A stretch of 18,038 nucleotides of DNA from positions 1 to 18,038 of the forward strand of contig JAOULU010000005.1 of the NCBI GenBank assembly GCA_029881855.1, in the 5' to 3' direction. Each line of letters opens with the position of its first letter. Position 1 is the stretch's first letter. Below the pieces are notes generated by a model. That model did no database searches. It had not been told where the DNA came from and saw nothing but the letters and a program-made list of their open reading frames with translations. The translations under genes were made by a program, and so were the position numbers. Positions 7,060-14,150 of this stretch are shown in pieces. Source of the DNA: Nitrosomonas sp. Lineage in GTDB: Bacteria; Pseudomonadota; Gammaproteobacteria; Burkholderiales; Nitrosomonadaceae.

Positions 7060-8106
7060 CTATAAACTCGCCATTTTTTCACTAAATGCTTCTCTGCATT
7101 GTTCTTTTTTACCAGTTAAGTCAAATAAGGTAATAGATCTTAGGCACTCATTGTATTCGAACATAATACTGCTTTTTCTTTGAGAATCTTCCACAGAATT
7201 AGACAGTTGTTTAACTTGTTGCATTACATTGTCCAGATTGATTTTTCTAATCGCAGTATTGATGCTTTCAATACTGAGCTTAGTGTCATCCAATCGTTGT
7301 ATTGAATCTTTATTTGTTTTATTTACTTGTTGAGAAAAAGCTTGCTCGGCTTTTTGGGCATAGCCTCTCAACTCTTCAGTATTCTTCTCAGTAATCGCGG
7401 ACAATTTTTCTTCATAGGAATTTAGTTCAGTTTGAATAAATGAATTAATACCCTGCTGGAAAGTATCCAGTGAATGATTAATCTCGTGCTTAAATGATTG
7501 CATCTTATTTTCAATAAGATAATTAACATCACTATCTAGTCGGGTCACAATATCATCAGAAATTTTCTCTACCGGTGTTCTGGAATCAATGATTTCTGAT
7601 TTGGTATCGTTTAAGCTTAATTTGATGTCATTGGCTAGCGATTCTTGTTTGTTTTCAAATTGATTGAGAGACATTCTGTCATTCTCGGCCATTAGCCAAG
7701 AGATTAGGATAAGGTCTTTCTTCTTTTCCTGGCCAAGTCCTTGGATCATCTCATCGAGAATCTCTGTGGCAACTGCTTTATTGGTTATGCCGCTTATGTG
7801 TTCTAAATTTGCAGTAGTTAATAATTCTTTCAGGCCATCTTGTATTTCATCAACATTGGCATCAGCTCTAGACATTTCAGTTGATTGGCGAAGCAATTCG
7901 TAAGGTAAGATGGTCAGGGTAAGCACCAGGCACGTAGCGTAAACTGTGATTCTCCATTTTTTGGATTTTACAAAAAAAAGATAACCCAGTAGTGCCAGAA
8001 TTAAAATTACAGACGGTGCCACAATTAATGCGATATCTAACCAGTCCCTATTTATAATTTGGTCAAAAGAAAATAAATTTAAAAGTTCAGCTATATACTC
8101 ATTCAT
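7060..8106 (-). CDS. Unknown membrane-anchored coiled-coil protein
   Basis: I do not recognise this 348-residue protein. It has two membrane helices near the N-terminus (about 24-46 and 52-68) joined by a short Lys-rich loop (KSKKWR). Together with the short N-terminus, this loop suggests an N-out or hairpin topology that I cannot settle. The rest (about 75-330) is polar, rich in Glu, Lys, Gln, Asn and Ser and nearly free of Pro, consistent with long helices or coiled coils, for example NSYEEKLSAITEKNTEEL. The C-terminal 25 residues contain two Cys (EYNECLRS, KKEQCREA). A good SD (AGGAGT) precedes ATG 8106. Its base composition is AT-rich relative to the B12 operon. It is transcribed alone and converges on the metalloprotease-like gene. 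Confidence 0.7.
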   Translation of the reverse strand: MNEYIAELLNLFSFDQIINRDWLDIALIVAPSVILILALLGYLFFVKSKKWRITVYATCLVLTLTILPYELLRQSTEMSRADANVDEIQDGLKELLTTANLEHISGITNKAVATEILDEMIQGLGQEKKKDLILISWLMAENDRMSLNQFENKQESLANDIKLSLNDTKSEIIDSRTPVEKISDDIVTRLDSDVNYLIENKMQSFKHEINHSLDTFQQGINSFIQTELNSYEEKLSAITEKNTEELRGYAQKAEQAFSQQVNKTNKDSIQRLDDTKLSIESINTAIRKINLDNVMQQVKQLSNSVEDSQRKSSIMFEYNECLRSITLFDLTGKKEQCREAFSEKMASL

Positions 8107-8132
8107 CAGATACTCCTATCGTTCCAAAAAAA

Positions 8133-8186
8133 CAATACAAAAAATAGCTTTTTGTATTGACCTGCAATGTGTTTATGATTAAACAC
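8133..8186. promoter_or_regulatory. Two dyads between the divergent coiled-coil and deacetylase genes
   Basis: The first dyad is a perfect 11-bp inverted repeat with a 5-nt loop (CAATACAAAAA at 8133-8143, TTTTTGTATTG at 8149-8159). The second, 7 bp with a 4-nt loop, is GTGTTTA (8169-8175) and TAAACAC (8180-8186). Both sit just upstream of the minus-strand gene starting at 8106 and could be operators. The AT-rich first stem could instead be a weak hairpin. Function is unknown. Confidence 0.4.
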
Positions 8187-8311
8187 GCCCAATAATATTT
8201 TTTGTATAAACTATAAAGATAATTTGTGCAAGGGAAGTAACAATGGGCGTAATCAAAGAATTTAATAAAATTTTAACGTAGCAATCTAGGTGTCTTTGGT
8301 AATTACTTAAT

Positions 8312-9250
8312 ATGGCAAGGGAAAATCTTTTGACAGCATATATTAGCCACCCTGAATGTTTTAAACATGAAATGGGTGCTTATCATCCGGAAAGCCCGCG
8401 GCGATTAGTGGCCATTGCACATCAATTGCAAACTTCAGGTTTGTTTTCTCAACTGCAATGTCATGAGGCACCCTTAGCAAGCATCGAACAATTGGTGCGC
8501 GTTCATCCAAAAGCTTATATCGAAGACATACAATCAACTGCTCCAGCTAAAGGCTTGGCTTATCTTGACCCTGATACAGCAATGAACCCATCTACTTGGG
8601 AGGCAGCGTTGCGGGCAGCAGGTGCGGTTGTATTGGCTACGGATCTGGTGATGGCGCAAGAAGTTAATAATGCATTTTGTGCTGTGCGTCCACCCGGACA
8701 TCATGCCGAGTCAGCCCGTGCCATGGGTTTTTGTATCTTTAATAATGTGGCAGTTGGTGTTGCGCATGCAATCGCACAGCATGGTTTGCAACGTGTGGCC
8801 ATTGTTGATTTTGATGTGCATCATGGTAATGGCACTGAAGAAATTTTCCATAATGATCCGCGTGTCATGTTGTGCTCAACGTTTCAACATCCTTTTTATC
8901 CTTATTCGGGTGCTGACAGTGGCAACAAACATATTATCAACGTGCCTTTGTCACCTGGCTCAGATGGGCGTGTTTTTCGCCAAGCGGTGAACGACTACTG
9001 GATGCCAGCGCTGGAAAAGTTTAAACCAGAGATGATTTTTGTCTCGGCCGGATTTGACGCGCACCAAGATGATGACATGGCACAACTGCAATTGTGTGAT
9101 GAGGACTACATTTGGATCACACAACAAATTAAAGAATTGGCTGATAAATATGCCCAAGGGCGTATCGTGTCAGCATTGGAAGGTGGGTATGAGCTTGAGT
9201 CGTTGGCACGTTGCGTGGCAGCGCATATTGGGGTTTTGCTAGACGGTTGA
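8312..9250 (+). CDS. Histone deacetylase family (class II-like) metal-dependent deacylase
   Basis: This 312-residue zinc hydrolase is of the arginase/deacetylase fold. Bacterial members remove acyl groups from acetyl-lysine, acetylpolyamines or related small amides; the substrate cannot be read from sequence. Motifs in order are HPESPRRL (25-32), RPPGHHAE with the tandem His130-His131, the Zn-binding DFDVHHGNGTEE (Asp168, His170), STFQHPFYPYSG (189-200), SAGFDAHQDD (Asp249) and LEGGYEL with the catalytic Tyr293. All expected ligands and catalytic residues are present, and the length covers the complete domain. The start at ATG 8312 lacks a close SD; the next Met is at residue 21, too near HPES to be a comfortable alternative. 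It is monocistronic, with no obvious terminator. Confidence 0.93.
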   Translation: MARENLLTAYISHPECFKHEMGAYHPESPRRLVAIAHQLQTSGLFSQLQCHEAPLASIEQLVRVHPKAYIEDIQSTAPAKGLAYLDPDTAMNPSTWEAALRAAGAVVLATDLVMAQEVNNAFCAVRPPGHHAESARAMGFCIFNNVAVGVAHAIAQHGLQRVAIVDFDVHHGNGTEEIFHNDPRVMLCSTFQHPFYPYSGADSGNKHIINVPLSPGSDGRVFRQAVNDYWMPALEKFKPEMIFVSAGFDAHQDDDMAQLQLCDEDYIWITQQIKELADKYAQGRIVSALEGGYELESLARCVAAHIGVLLDG

Positions 9251-9506
9251 GTTAATGTATGTGTAGTCCTAATTCCTATCTAATATGTTGGTAGAATAAT
9301 TAAATATAGTATCCCTAGAACCCCTTTGAATAAATTTCCAATAATCTGGCTAAACCAATATGAGACAGGCAGTACTGTCATGATCTTCATATCTGACTAT
9401 CAATTCATTTAGGATGATAGTTAGCAAGAAAACCTGACAAACGTAACAATTTTATTGCTGTTAATGCCAAAAGTATGGAAGATATACGGAAACCATATAA
9501 TAACTT
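9251..9506. other. AT-rich intergenic stretch with no recognised gene
   Basis: I see no credible coding region on either strand here. A short inverted repeat, GACAG with CTGTC at about 9364-9379, is present, and its significance is unknown. It separates the deacetylase gene from the cassette-like gene. Confidence 0.5.
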
Positions 9507-9513
9507 GTTAGGC
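9507..9513 (+). repeat. GTTAGGC motif, possible left boundary of an integron cassette
   Basis: GTTAGGC fits the integron R' core consensus GTTRRRY. It lies 13 nt before the first in-frame ATG (9527) of the next gene. Extended to GTTAGGCC, it is an exact inverse of GGCCTAAC at 10068-10075, just after that gene. A complete attC to its left was not found. Confidence 0.35.
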
Positions 9514-9526
9514 CAACAATGAACGT

Positions 9527-10066
9527 ATGAGATATCCCACAGATAATTTCAATGATTTGCTTGTAATGTTCAATTTCAAGTCTTAGAATGAGTTGAAAAA
9601 ACACGCTAGGAATATAGTTATTTATCAGCAGGAATTGGTAGCGCTTATACTCGCTGCACAAAATAACGCGTTAGGTCCTTATATCTATGCAAACCACTTT
9701 GATCGGATAATCCCCGCTCACTTAATACCAAATGAGAAAGAACAAGAAGCAATTTCTAGTAATGGGATTGGTAGATTTAAAACCAGAGAAGCGAAAAAAT
9801 TTGCAAATAAGGTATTTCAGTTACCAAAAGAGCAGAGGGTAAGAGCTGCACACCTTTTCTACACCAGTGACCACAAATATTGGAGTTTGTTTTACTTTGA
9901 TGACAAAGATAGAACAGAAGAAAATAATCATTGGGAACACGGTGTTCATATTCACTTTGTTTCTGATCTATGGCCTAATTTGTCATTGTCATCAGTTTGG
10001 GAAAAGGTTAATAGTGGAAAACTGAATTTCCCTCAAAAGCTTCATTTAAGGTATGTTAATGAGTAA
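9527..10066 (+). pseudogene. Unknown small gene interrupted by an early amber codon (or TTG-started ORF from 9593)
   Basis: I do not recognise the product. The conventional open frame runs from TTG 9593 to TAA 10064-10066 (157 residues). Upstream, the same frame reads coherently from ATG 9527 (MRYPTDNFNDLLVMFNFKS) to a TAG at 9584-9586 and then NELKKHARNIV, so the full gene probably had about 179 residues and carries a nonsense codon at position 20. The TTG start has no clear SD, which favours this reading, although a truncated functional product is possible. The protein is soluble, lacks a signal peptide, and contains an aromatic and His-rich core (HLFYTSDHKYWSLFYFDD, then HWEHGVHIHFVSDLW). 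Integron-like core motifs flank it and it is AT-rich, both suggesting transfer. Confidence 0.5.
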
Positions 10067-10068
10067 TG

Positions 10069-10141
10069 GCCTAACCGGAGTCAATGGGGTCAGTGTTGAT
10101 TGAAAATTGAATTCAAACCCTATTCTGATCAATCGTTAACC
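10069..10141 (+). repeat. Candidate attC-like segment after the cassette-like gene
   Basis: GCCTAAC (10069-10075) fits the R'' consensus RYYYAAC and begins 2 nt after the stop codon, as in integron cassettes. The segment ends 73 nt later at GTTAACC (10135-10141), which matches GTTRRRY imperfectly. Internal complementarity is weak, so this is tentative. Confidence 0.25.
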
Positions 10142-10644
10142 TAAAGGTATTTCTGCAATTCTTGAAACAGCAGCCGAAAATTTTTCGGTGGCTTATTGGC
10201 TTGTTTTTCTTTCAAAGCATTACGCACCAAGGCTCTCAAGTGCTGCAAATCAGCATCAGGATATTTCTCGGCAAACTCTGTTAGTGCGTTTTCGTCGGTT
10301 AATAGGCGCTCACGCCAGCGTTCTAATTGATGTAGGCGGCCAGTTTGTTGTATGGATGTTTGTTGCCAGGCGTCGAGTTTTTCCTGAATGGGTAGCACGT
10401 CAATGTTTCGCATTACTTTACCGATATATTGCATCTGGCGGCGACGACCGCCATGTTTCTTGATTTGTTTGGCTTCAAGAACTGCGTTCATTAATATTTC
10501 AGGTAGATTAAGTTCTTCTAATTTCTTCGTATCGAGTTCTACCAATTGTTCGCCGATATTCTGCAATGCGTGCATGGCTTTCTTTCGCTGCGTTTTGCTG
10601 GGCCGATCTTCTGGTTCGTTGTCGTTTTCCGAATGATTTTGCAC
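10141..10644 (-). CDS. darP: Ribosome-associated protein DarP/YjgA (DUF615)
   Basis: This 167-residue protein belongs to the YjgA family, now named DarP, which binds late 50S ribosomal precursors and helps maturation of the large subunit. The family-typical N-terminal block PSKTQRKKAMHALQNIGEQL begins at residue 15, after an acidic tail. It is followed by LPEILMNAVLEAKQIKKHGGRRRQMQYIGKVMR, a hallmark of the family, and by helical segments ending in NFRLLFQELQKYL. The start used is GTG 10644 with at best a weak AGGT ribosome site, and no ATG in frame precedes the conserved block. It diverges from pmbA across about 118 bp, an arrangement common in beta- and gammaproteobacteria, so a shared promoter region is likely. 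Confidence 0.94.
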   Translation of the reverse strand: MQNHSENDNEPEDRPSKTQRKKAMHALQNIGEQLVELDTKKLEELNLPEILMNAVLEAKQIKKHGGRRRQMQYIGKVMRNIDVLPIQEKLDAWQQTSIQQTGRLHQLERWRERLLTDENALTEFAEKYPDADLQHLRALVRNALKEKQANKPPKNFRLLFQELQKYL

Positions 10645-10762
10645 GTTAACCTGTGTAATGCTGTGTCAAGAAGCTGCTATCATACCGTTAATTCCATTTA
10701 ATTAATTTTTTGATGGCTGAAATTTGTTTATTTCAGTCTAAATTCTTTTTGTGTCACGTTAT

Positions 10763-12121
10763 ATGAATAAATTACCTGCCTCAGATTCAAGGTTTTCCTA
10801 CCCTTTTGCCACCCTGCAACAAATCGCCCGAGATATTTTGGCGCAAGCCAAACAGGGCGGTGCGACGGCTTGTGAATCGAATGTCTCGGATGGTTTTGGT
10901 CAGACGGTAACAGTCCGCCAGCATGCCGTTGAGACCATTGAATACAATCGTGATAAAGGGCTTTCTGTCACGGTTTATATTGGCAAGAATCGTGGTAATG
11001 CCAGCACGTCAGATTTTTCACCGCAAGCCATTAGCGATACTGTGGCTGCGGCATTGTCTATTGCGCGTTATACCGCTGAGGATGATTGCTCTGGTTTGGC
11101 GGATGCAGAATTATTGGCGCAGACTTTTCCAGATTTGGATTTGTATCACCCTTGGGATTTGTCCGTTGAGGAGGCGATTGAACGCGCTCAAAATTGTGAG
11201 CAAGCAGCATTTGCGGTAGATGAACGTATTACCAATTCGGAGGGGGCGAGTATTTCTGTGGGCGAAACACAGTTTGTCTATGCTAATAGTTTAGGCTTCA
11301 TGGGCGGGTATCCGTTATCACGCCATAGCGTCAGTTGTATCGTCATTGCCGAACAGGGTGACAGTAAGCAGCGGGATTATTGGTATAGCGTTGCACGTGA
11401 TGCGACGGATATAGAGCAAATTGAACAGATTGGTCAGAAGGCTGGCGCACGTACAGTGGCGCGTCTGGGCGCAAAGAAAATTGCTACCTGTGAGGTGCCG
11501 GTACTCTTTGAGGCACCCATTGCTTCAGGTCTGATGGGGCATTTTGCTTCGGCGGTGAGTGGGGGCAGCCTTTATCGCAAATCATCTTTTTTGATGGATA
11601 GTATGGGTCAACAGGTTTTTGCGCCAGATATTCAAATTCGTGAGTTACCGCATATTCATAAAGGTCTGGCCAGTAGTGCATTTGATGATGAGGGCGTGAG
11701 CACAGTTGAACGCAATATTGTTGAAAATGGTATCGTACAAGGTTATTTTCTAGGCAGTTATTCAGCGCGTAAACTCGGTATGAAGACGACCGGGAATGCG
11801 GGGGGTATCCATAATTTGACGATTACAAATGCTGCGCCGATGGATTTTGATGCAATGTTGAAAAAGATGGACACCGGTTTACTGGTGACTGAGTTGATGG
11901 GGCATGGTGTTAATGCTGTAACAGGCGATTACTCGCGTGGCGCTTCAGGTTTTTGGGTTGAGAATGGTGAGATCTGCTATCCAGTTGAAGAAATCACAAT
12001 CGCAGGTAATTTAAAGGACATATTTCTTGGTATAGCTGCAATTGGTAATGATGTTGTTGTGCGTGGTTCAAAACAAAGTGGCTCAATTCTAATTGACCGT
12101 ATGACCATTGCAGGCGATTAA
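10763..12121 (+). CDS. pmbA: Metalloprotease-related protein PmbA/TldE
   Basis: PmbA (TldE) forms a heterodimeric protease with TldD that in E. coli processes microcin B17 and degrades the CcdA antitoxin. The metal site is in TldD, while PmbA is its non-metal partner. The 452-residue product (456 from GTG 10751) aligns over the full length I recall for E. coli PmbA. Shared stretches include SISVGETQFVYANSLGF, the GGSLYRKSSFLMDSMG region, KGLASSAFDDEGV, LGSYSARKLGMKTTGNAGG, ELMGHGVNAVTGDYSRGA, FWVENGEI and EEITIAGNLKD. Neither GTG 10751 nor ATG 10763 has a good SD, so the start is uncertain by four codons. No tldD is in this window, so the partner must be elsewhere. Confidence 0.94.
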   Translation: MNKLPASDSRFSYPFATLQQIARDILAQAKQGGATACESNVSDGFGQTVTVRQHAVETIEYNRDKGLSVTVYIGKNRGNASTSDFSPQAISDTVAAALSIARYTAEDDCSGLADAELLAQTFPDLDLYHPWDLSVEEAIERAQNCEQAAFAVDERITNSEGASISVGETQFVYANSLGFMGGYPLSRHSVSCIVIAEQGDSKQRDYWYSVARDATDIEQIEQIGQKAGARTVARLGAKKIATCEVPVLFEAPIASGLMGHFASAVSGGSLYRKSSFLMDSMGQQVFAPDIQIRELPHIHKGLASSAFDDEGVSTVERNIVENGIVQGYFLGSYSARKLGMKTTGNAGGIHNLTITNAAPMDFDAMLKKMDTGLLVTELMGHGVNAVTGDYSRGASGFWVENGEICYPVEEITIAGNLKDIFLGIAAIGNDVVVRGSKQSGSILIDRMTIAGD

Positions 12122-12130
12122 ATAGCTTAC

Positions 12131-12429
12131 ATGAACGCGCTGCGTAGGTTTGAGCAAATCACCGGTAAACTATCTGGTACTTTTGGTTGGTTTGCGGGTT
12201 GGTTATCTGTTTATGTGTCTTAATGATCGTCATCGTGTTTATTGACGTTGTTGCGCGTTATGCCTTTGAGGCAAGTCCCTTTGCTTTGAGGCAAGTCCCT
12301 TTGTCATGTAGGAAATGAGCGGGGCTTGTTGTTTGCGGCGGAGTTTCTACTGAGTGTGGTTACACCCTGCACGAGGATACTAATGTACGTGTGGGTATTT
12401 TTTATGGAAAGCTGTCTGTACGCAAGAGT
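12131..12429 (+). pseudogene. Degraded TRAP transporter small permease (dctQ-like)
   Basis: Pieces of a DctQ-type four-helix TRAP permease subunit can be read in order, but in shifting frames. Frame 1 from ATG 12131 gives MNALRRFEQITGKLSGTFGW and ends at TAA 12221. A second frame gives MIVIVFIDVVARYAFEASPF (12223-12282), the DctQ first-helix region. LFAAEFLLSV (from 12329) lies back in frame 1, and GYTLHEDTNVRVGIFYGKLS (12358-12417), the conserved HxRVDxFY-like region of DctQ, is in the second frame again. Two tandem duplications (20 bp at 12264-12303, 10 bp x3 at 12418-12447) contribute to the disruption. No DctP or DctM gene is nearby. It cannot make a working protein. Confidence 0.7.
12264..12303 (+). 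repeat. Tandem duplication, 2 x 20 bp
   Basis: The unit CTTTGAGGCAAGTCCCTTTG occurs twice head to tail (12264-12283 and 12284-12303). Because 20 is not a multiple of three, the duplication shifts the frame of the dctQ remnant. Confidence 0.95.
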
Positions 12430-12447
12430 ACGCAAGAGTACGCAAGA
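12418..12447 (+). repeat. Tandem repeat, 3 x 10 bp
   Basis: GTACGCAAGA is repeated three times exactly. It lies at the junction of the dctQ remnant and the 3' end of the minus-strand tusA-like gene, consistent with slipped-strand expansion in unselected DNA. Confidence 0.95.
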
Positions 12448-12454
12448 AAAAAGC

Positions 12455-12685
12455 CTATTTTTTTTTCAGAAAAAATGTAAATTCATTGTCGGTTTCTGAC
12501 ATCGATAATAATGTATTGCCAGTTTGTTCGGCAAAAACCTGAAAATCAATCGCAGCGCCTGGGTCAGTTGCAATAATCTTTAAAACTTCCCCGCTGGTCA
12601 TTTCGGCGAGTGATTGTTTGGTGCGCAATATTGGTAATGGGCAAGTCAGGCCTCGGGCATCTAGTTCTTTGTTAATCTTATGCAT
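12455..12685 (-). CDS. TusA/SirA-family sulfur carrier protein
   Basis: This small protein of 76 residues has the TusA fold. The catalytic Cys15 lies in the signature RGLTCPLPIL (11-20), and the rest (SGEVLKIIATDPGAAIDFQVFAEQTGN) matches the beta-alpha-beta body of the family. Members relay persulfide sulfur for tRNA thiolation, molybdenum cofactor synthesis or sulfur oxidation; which role applies here is not evident, so I do not claim it is tusA proper. The SD is weak. No sulfurtransferase partner (DsrE, rhodanese, TusBCD) is adjacent. A degenerate second copy lies at 17535-17756 with the same central block, so this gene seems to be the functional member of a duplicated pair. Confidence 0.9.
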   Translation of the reverse strand: MHKINKELDARGLTCPLPILRTKQSLAEMTSGEVLKIIATDPGAAIDFQVFAEQTGNTLLSMSETDNEFTFFLKKK

Positions 12686-12917
12686 TTTCTGAAAGAGAGT
12701 AAGACAAATCGTTTTCGCTATAATAAAGCATGTGAAGGTTAATGTAATTTAAAAAATGCGGTTATAAGAAACTAGAACTCAGGAAATTAAACTATGGAAG
12801 GCAGTTCTGTCGATAATGGTAGTTTGCTTTCTTTACGTGCTTTTAGTTTGCTCAAATGACGCCAAAAAATGCTTTGGTATTGTTTACATGACCAACGACT
12901 ACTGTATGTTATTTGGC
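12686..12917. other. Intergenic stretch upstream of the sigma-54 region
   Basis: This segment separates the divergent tusA-like and PAS genes. It holds an AT-rich area just upstream of tusA (TATAATAAAG near 12719 on the plus strand) and one 21-codon ORF (12794-12859) that I do not consider a gene. Nothing else is recognised. Confidence 0.4.
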
Positions 12918-12941
12918 ATTTGTCTCCATTTGGAGACAAAT
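12918..12941. promoter_or_regulatory. Perfect dyad, candidate enhancer-binding site
   Basis: ATTTGTCTCC (12918-12927) and GGAGACAAAT (12932-12941) form an exact 10-bp inverted repeat with a 4-nt centre. No T-run follows on either strand, so it is a poor terminator. Its centre lies about 160 bp upstream of the start predicted for the sigma-54 promoter at 13066, the usual place for an activator binding site. Confidence 0.5.
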
Positions 12942-13065
12942 AAAATATAGGTAAAACAAACTGTTAAATTGTATTAATGATTACTAGTCTGTTTTAAGCA
13001 ACATTTGGTTCTGTTTTTTTGTTTAGGGTTTATCTAAGTATATGATATATATCGGTTAATAATTA

Positions 13066-13082
13066 TGGCATAGAAATTGCAT
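13066..13082 (+). promoter_or_regulatory. Sigma-54 (RpoN) promoter upstream of the PAS gene
   Basis: TGGCATAGAAATTGCAT matches the -24/-12 consensus TGGCACG-N4-TTGCW at all the key bases, with the required 10 nt between GG (13067-13068) and GC (13079-13080). Transcription would start near 13092, giving a leader of about 120 nt before the PAS gene. Activation would need an enhancer-binding ATPase acting from upstream. Confidence 0.75.
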
Positions 13083-13210
13083 ATATAAACGGCATGTCTC
13101 TATTTATAACTTTCATATAATAAACCGTCGGTGTTATAGGCATAAGATGAAAGCACAAGGAATTAGTAGAGATTTTTGGTATAGTTTATATAGGGCAAAA
13201 GGGGCTTTAG

Positions 13211-13753
13211 ATGAAGGCAACAAATCAACAAGTTATAAATACAAAGAGTGAATTAACAATAGTTAATGGCAGCAAATGCAAACCTATACATGAGTTGGGG
13301 TATTTGAAGATTGTAGAAGCGAAAGATTCAATGAACGGTTGCTTAAGTAATAAGCAAATCGAGTTTGAAAATAGAAGAAGAGCTCGCTTAGAAGAAAAAG
13401 CGATGCTGAAAATCCAAGATAACGGTATGATTCGTGATTGTAATAATACCGCTGGAGAATTGCTTGATTATTCGCCTAGCGAATTGATGGGTCAACATAT
13501 TTCTAAGGTATTTCCGCAACTTGCAGAAATCAAGTTGGTGCAAATGCAGCGAGTTAATCCTTATTTGCGTGAACTTTCACGTGAACGGCATCCATTCAAA
13601 GTAGTGAGTAAGCATGGGACGAATTTTGCATGCGAGCTTTTTTTTAGAGACATGGAGAGTCAAGGTCTCTATCAACTGTGTGTAATTATCTATCCGGTCA
13701 AACAGATGGAAATTATGAGTCAACAGATTCAGGCAAATTGTTTTTTTAAGTGA
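13211..13753 (+). CDS. Single-PAS-domain sensory protein
   Basis: The 180-residue cytoplasmic protein has a polar N-terminal region (1-55), a short basic helix (ENRRRARLEEKA) and one PAS domain at about 58-162. The PAS core is visible in LKIQDNGMIRDCNNTAGELLDYSPSELMGQHIS (66-98) followed by FKVVSKHGTNFACELFFRDM and a final strand YQLCVIIYPV. No histidine kinase, GGDEF, EAL, HTH or methyl-accepting domain is attached, so it may act by protein-protein contact or as a free sensor; the ligand is unknown. A ribosome site (AAGGGG, about 13199-13204) precedes the ATG. The sigma-54 promoter 120 bp upstream suggests conditional expression. Confidence 0.8.
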   Translation: MKATNQQVINTKSELTIVNGSKCKPIHELGYLKIVEAKDSMNGCLSNKQIEFENRRRARLEEKAMLKIQDNGMIRDCNNTAGELLDYSPSELMGQHISKVFPQLAEIKLVQMQRVNPYLRELSRERHPFKVVSKHGTNFACELFFRDMESQGLYQLCVIIYPVKQMEIMSQQIQANCFFK

Positions 13754-14150
13754 TGAATCAAGAGGACATAAATTGCCTTAATAAACTCTTGAGTGTAGTA
13801 GTTTGCAGGGATTAGTCTGAATCAAGGTTCTTTCTATGACTTACTCAAGCCCGAAAACTAACTATAAATAACTACCATTATGCGGGATATAAAAAGTACT
13901 GCAGGTGAGGTCTAAATATGTTAGTTTTCTTATAAATGAGTATTTAAGGAAACCTTGGTTCATTCATGGGCCGCTGTCTGATAGCTAAAATTTCTCATCT
14001 TTTCATTGTGAATCCTGATGTTAGCTTGCAAGTGCTCATTAGAATTCACGTTCTGACCTGAAAACTTTACCGTGTCACTCATTGATGAGAATTAATTGTA
14101 ATTTCTCTAGGTACTTGGAAATAACTTAATTCATTCAAAATGAGTGTTGC
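13754..14150. other. Intergenic stretch with no recognised gene
   Basis: No coding frame on either strand looks real and no terminator or known repeat is clear. GTGAAT and ATTCAC form a loose dyad with a long loop near 14007-14050. It presumably contains the promoter of the gene at 14151, which I cannot place firmly. Confidence 0.4.

Noticed and set aside
8242..8280. 12-codon ORF starting MGVIKEF upstream of the deacetylase gene
   Set aside because: The start faintly recalls MscL, but it stops after 12 codons and nothing else of MscL follows.
9461..9661. Minus-strand 66-codon ORF
   Set aside because: It overlaps the cassette-like gene and its product is low-complexity; no SD or family resemblance.
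10078..10134. AATGGGGTCAGTGTTGATTG region considered as a REP-like element
   Set aside because: The motif resembles dispersed GGGGTCAG repeats seen in some proteobacteria, but only one copy was noticed here and no transposase adjoins it.
12264..12447. Short tandem repeats considered as a CRISPR array or iterons
   Set aside because: Units are directly adjacent without spacers, differ between the two sites and occur in a pseudogene; simple slippage explains them.
12794..12859. 21-codon ORF with a weak AGGA ribosome site
   Set aside because: It is too short, with no similarity that I recognise and no promoter evidence.
12918..12941. Dyad considered as a rho-independent terminator
   Set aside because: No T-run follows on either strand, and it sits well upstream of a sigma-54 promoter.
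13147..13251. 34-codon ORF overlapping the start of the PAS gene in another frame
   Set aside because: There is no good SD and no recognisable product. It could be a leader peptide of the sigma-54 transcript but nothing supports that.
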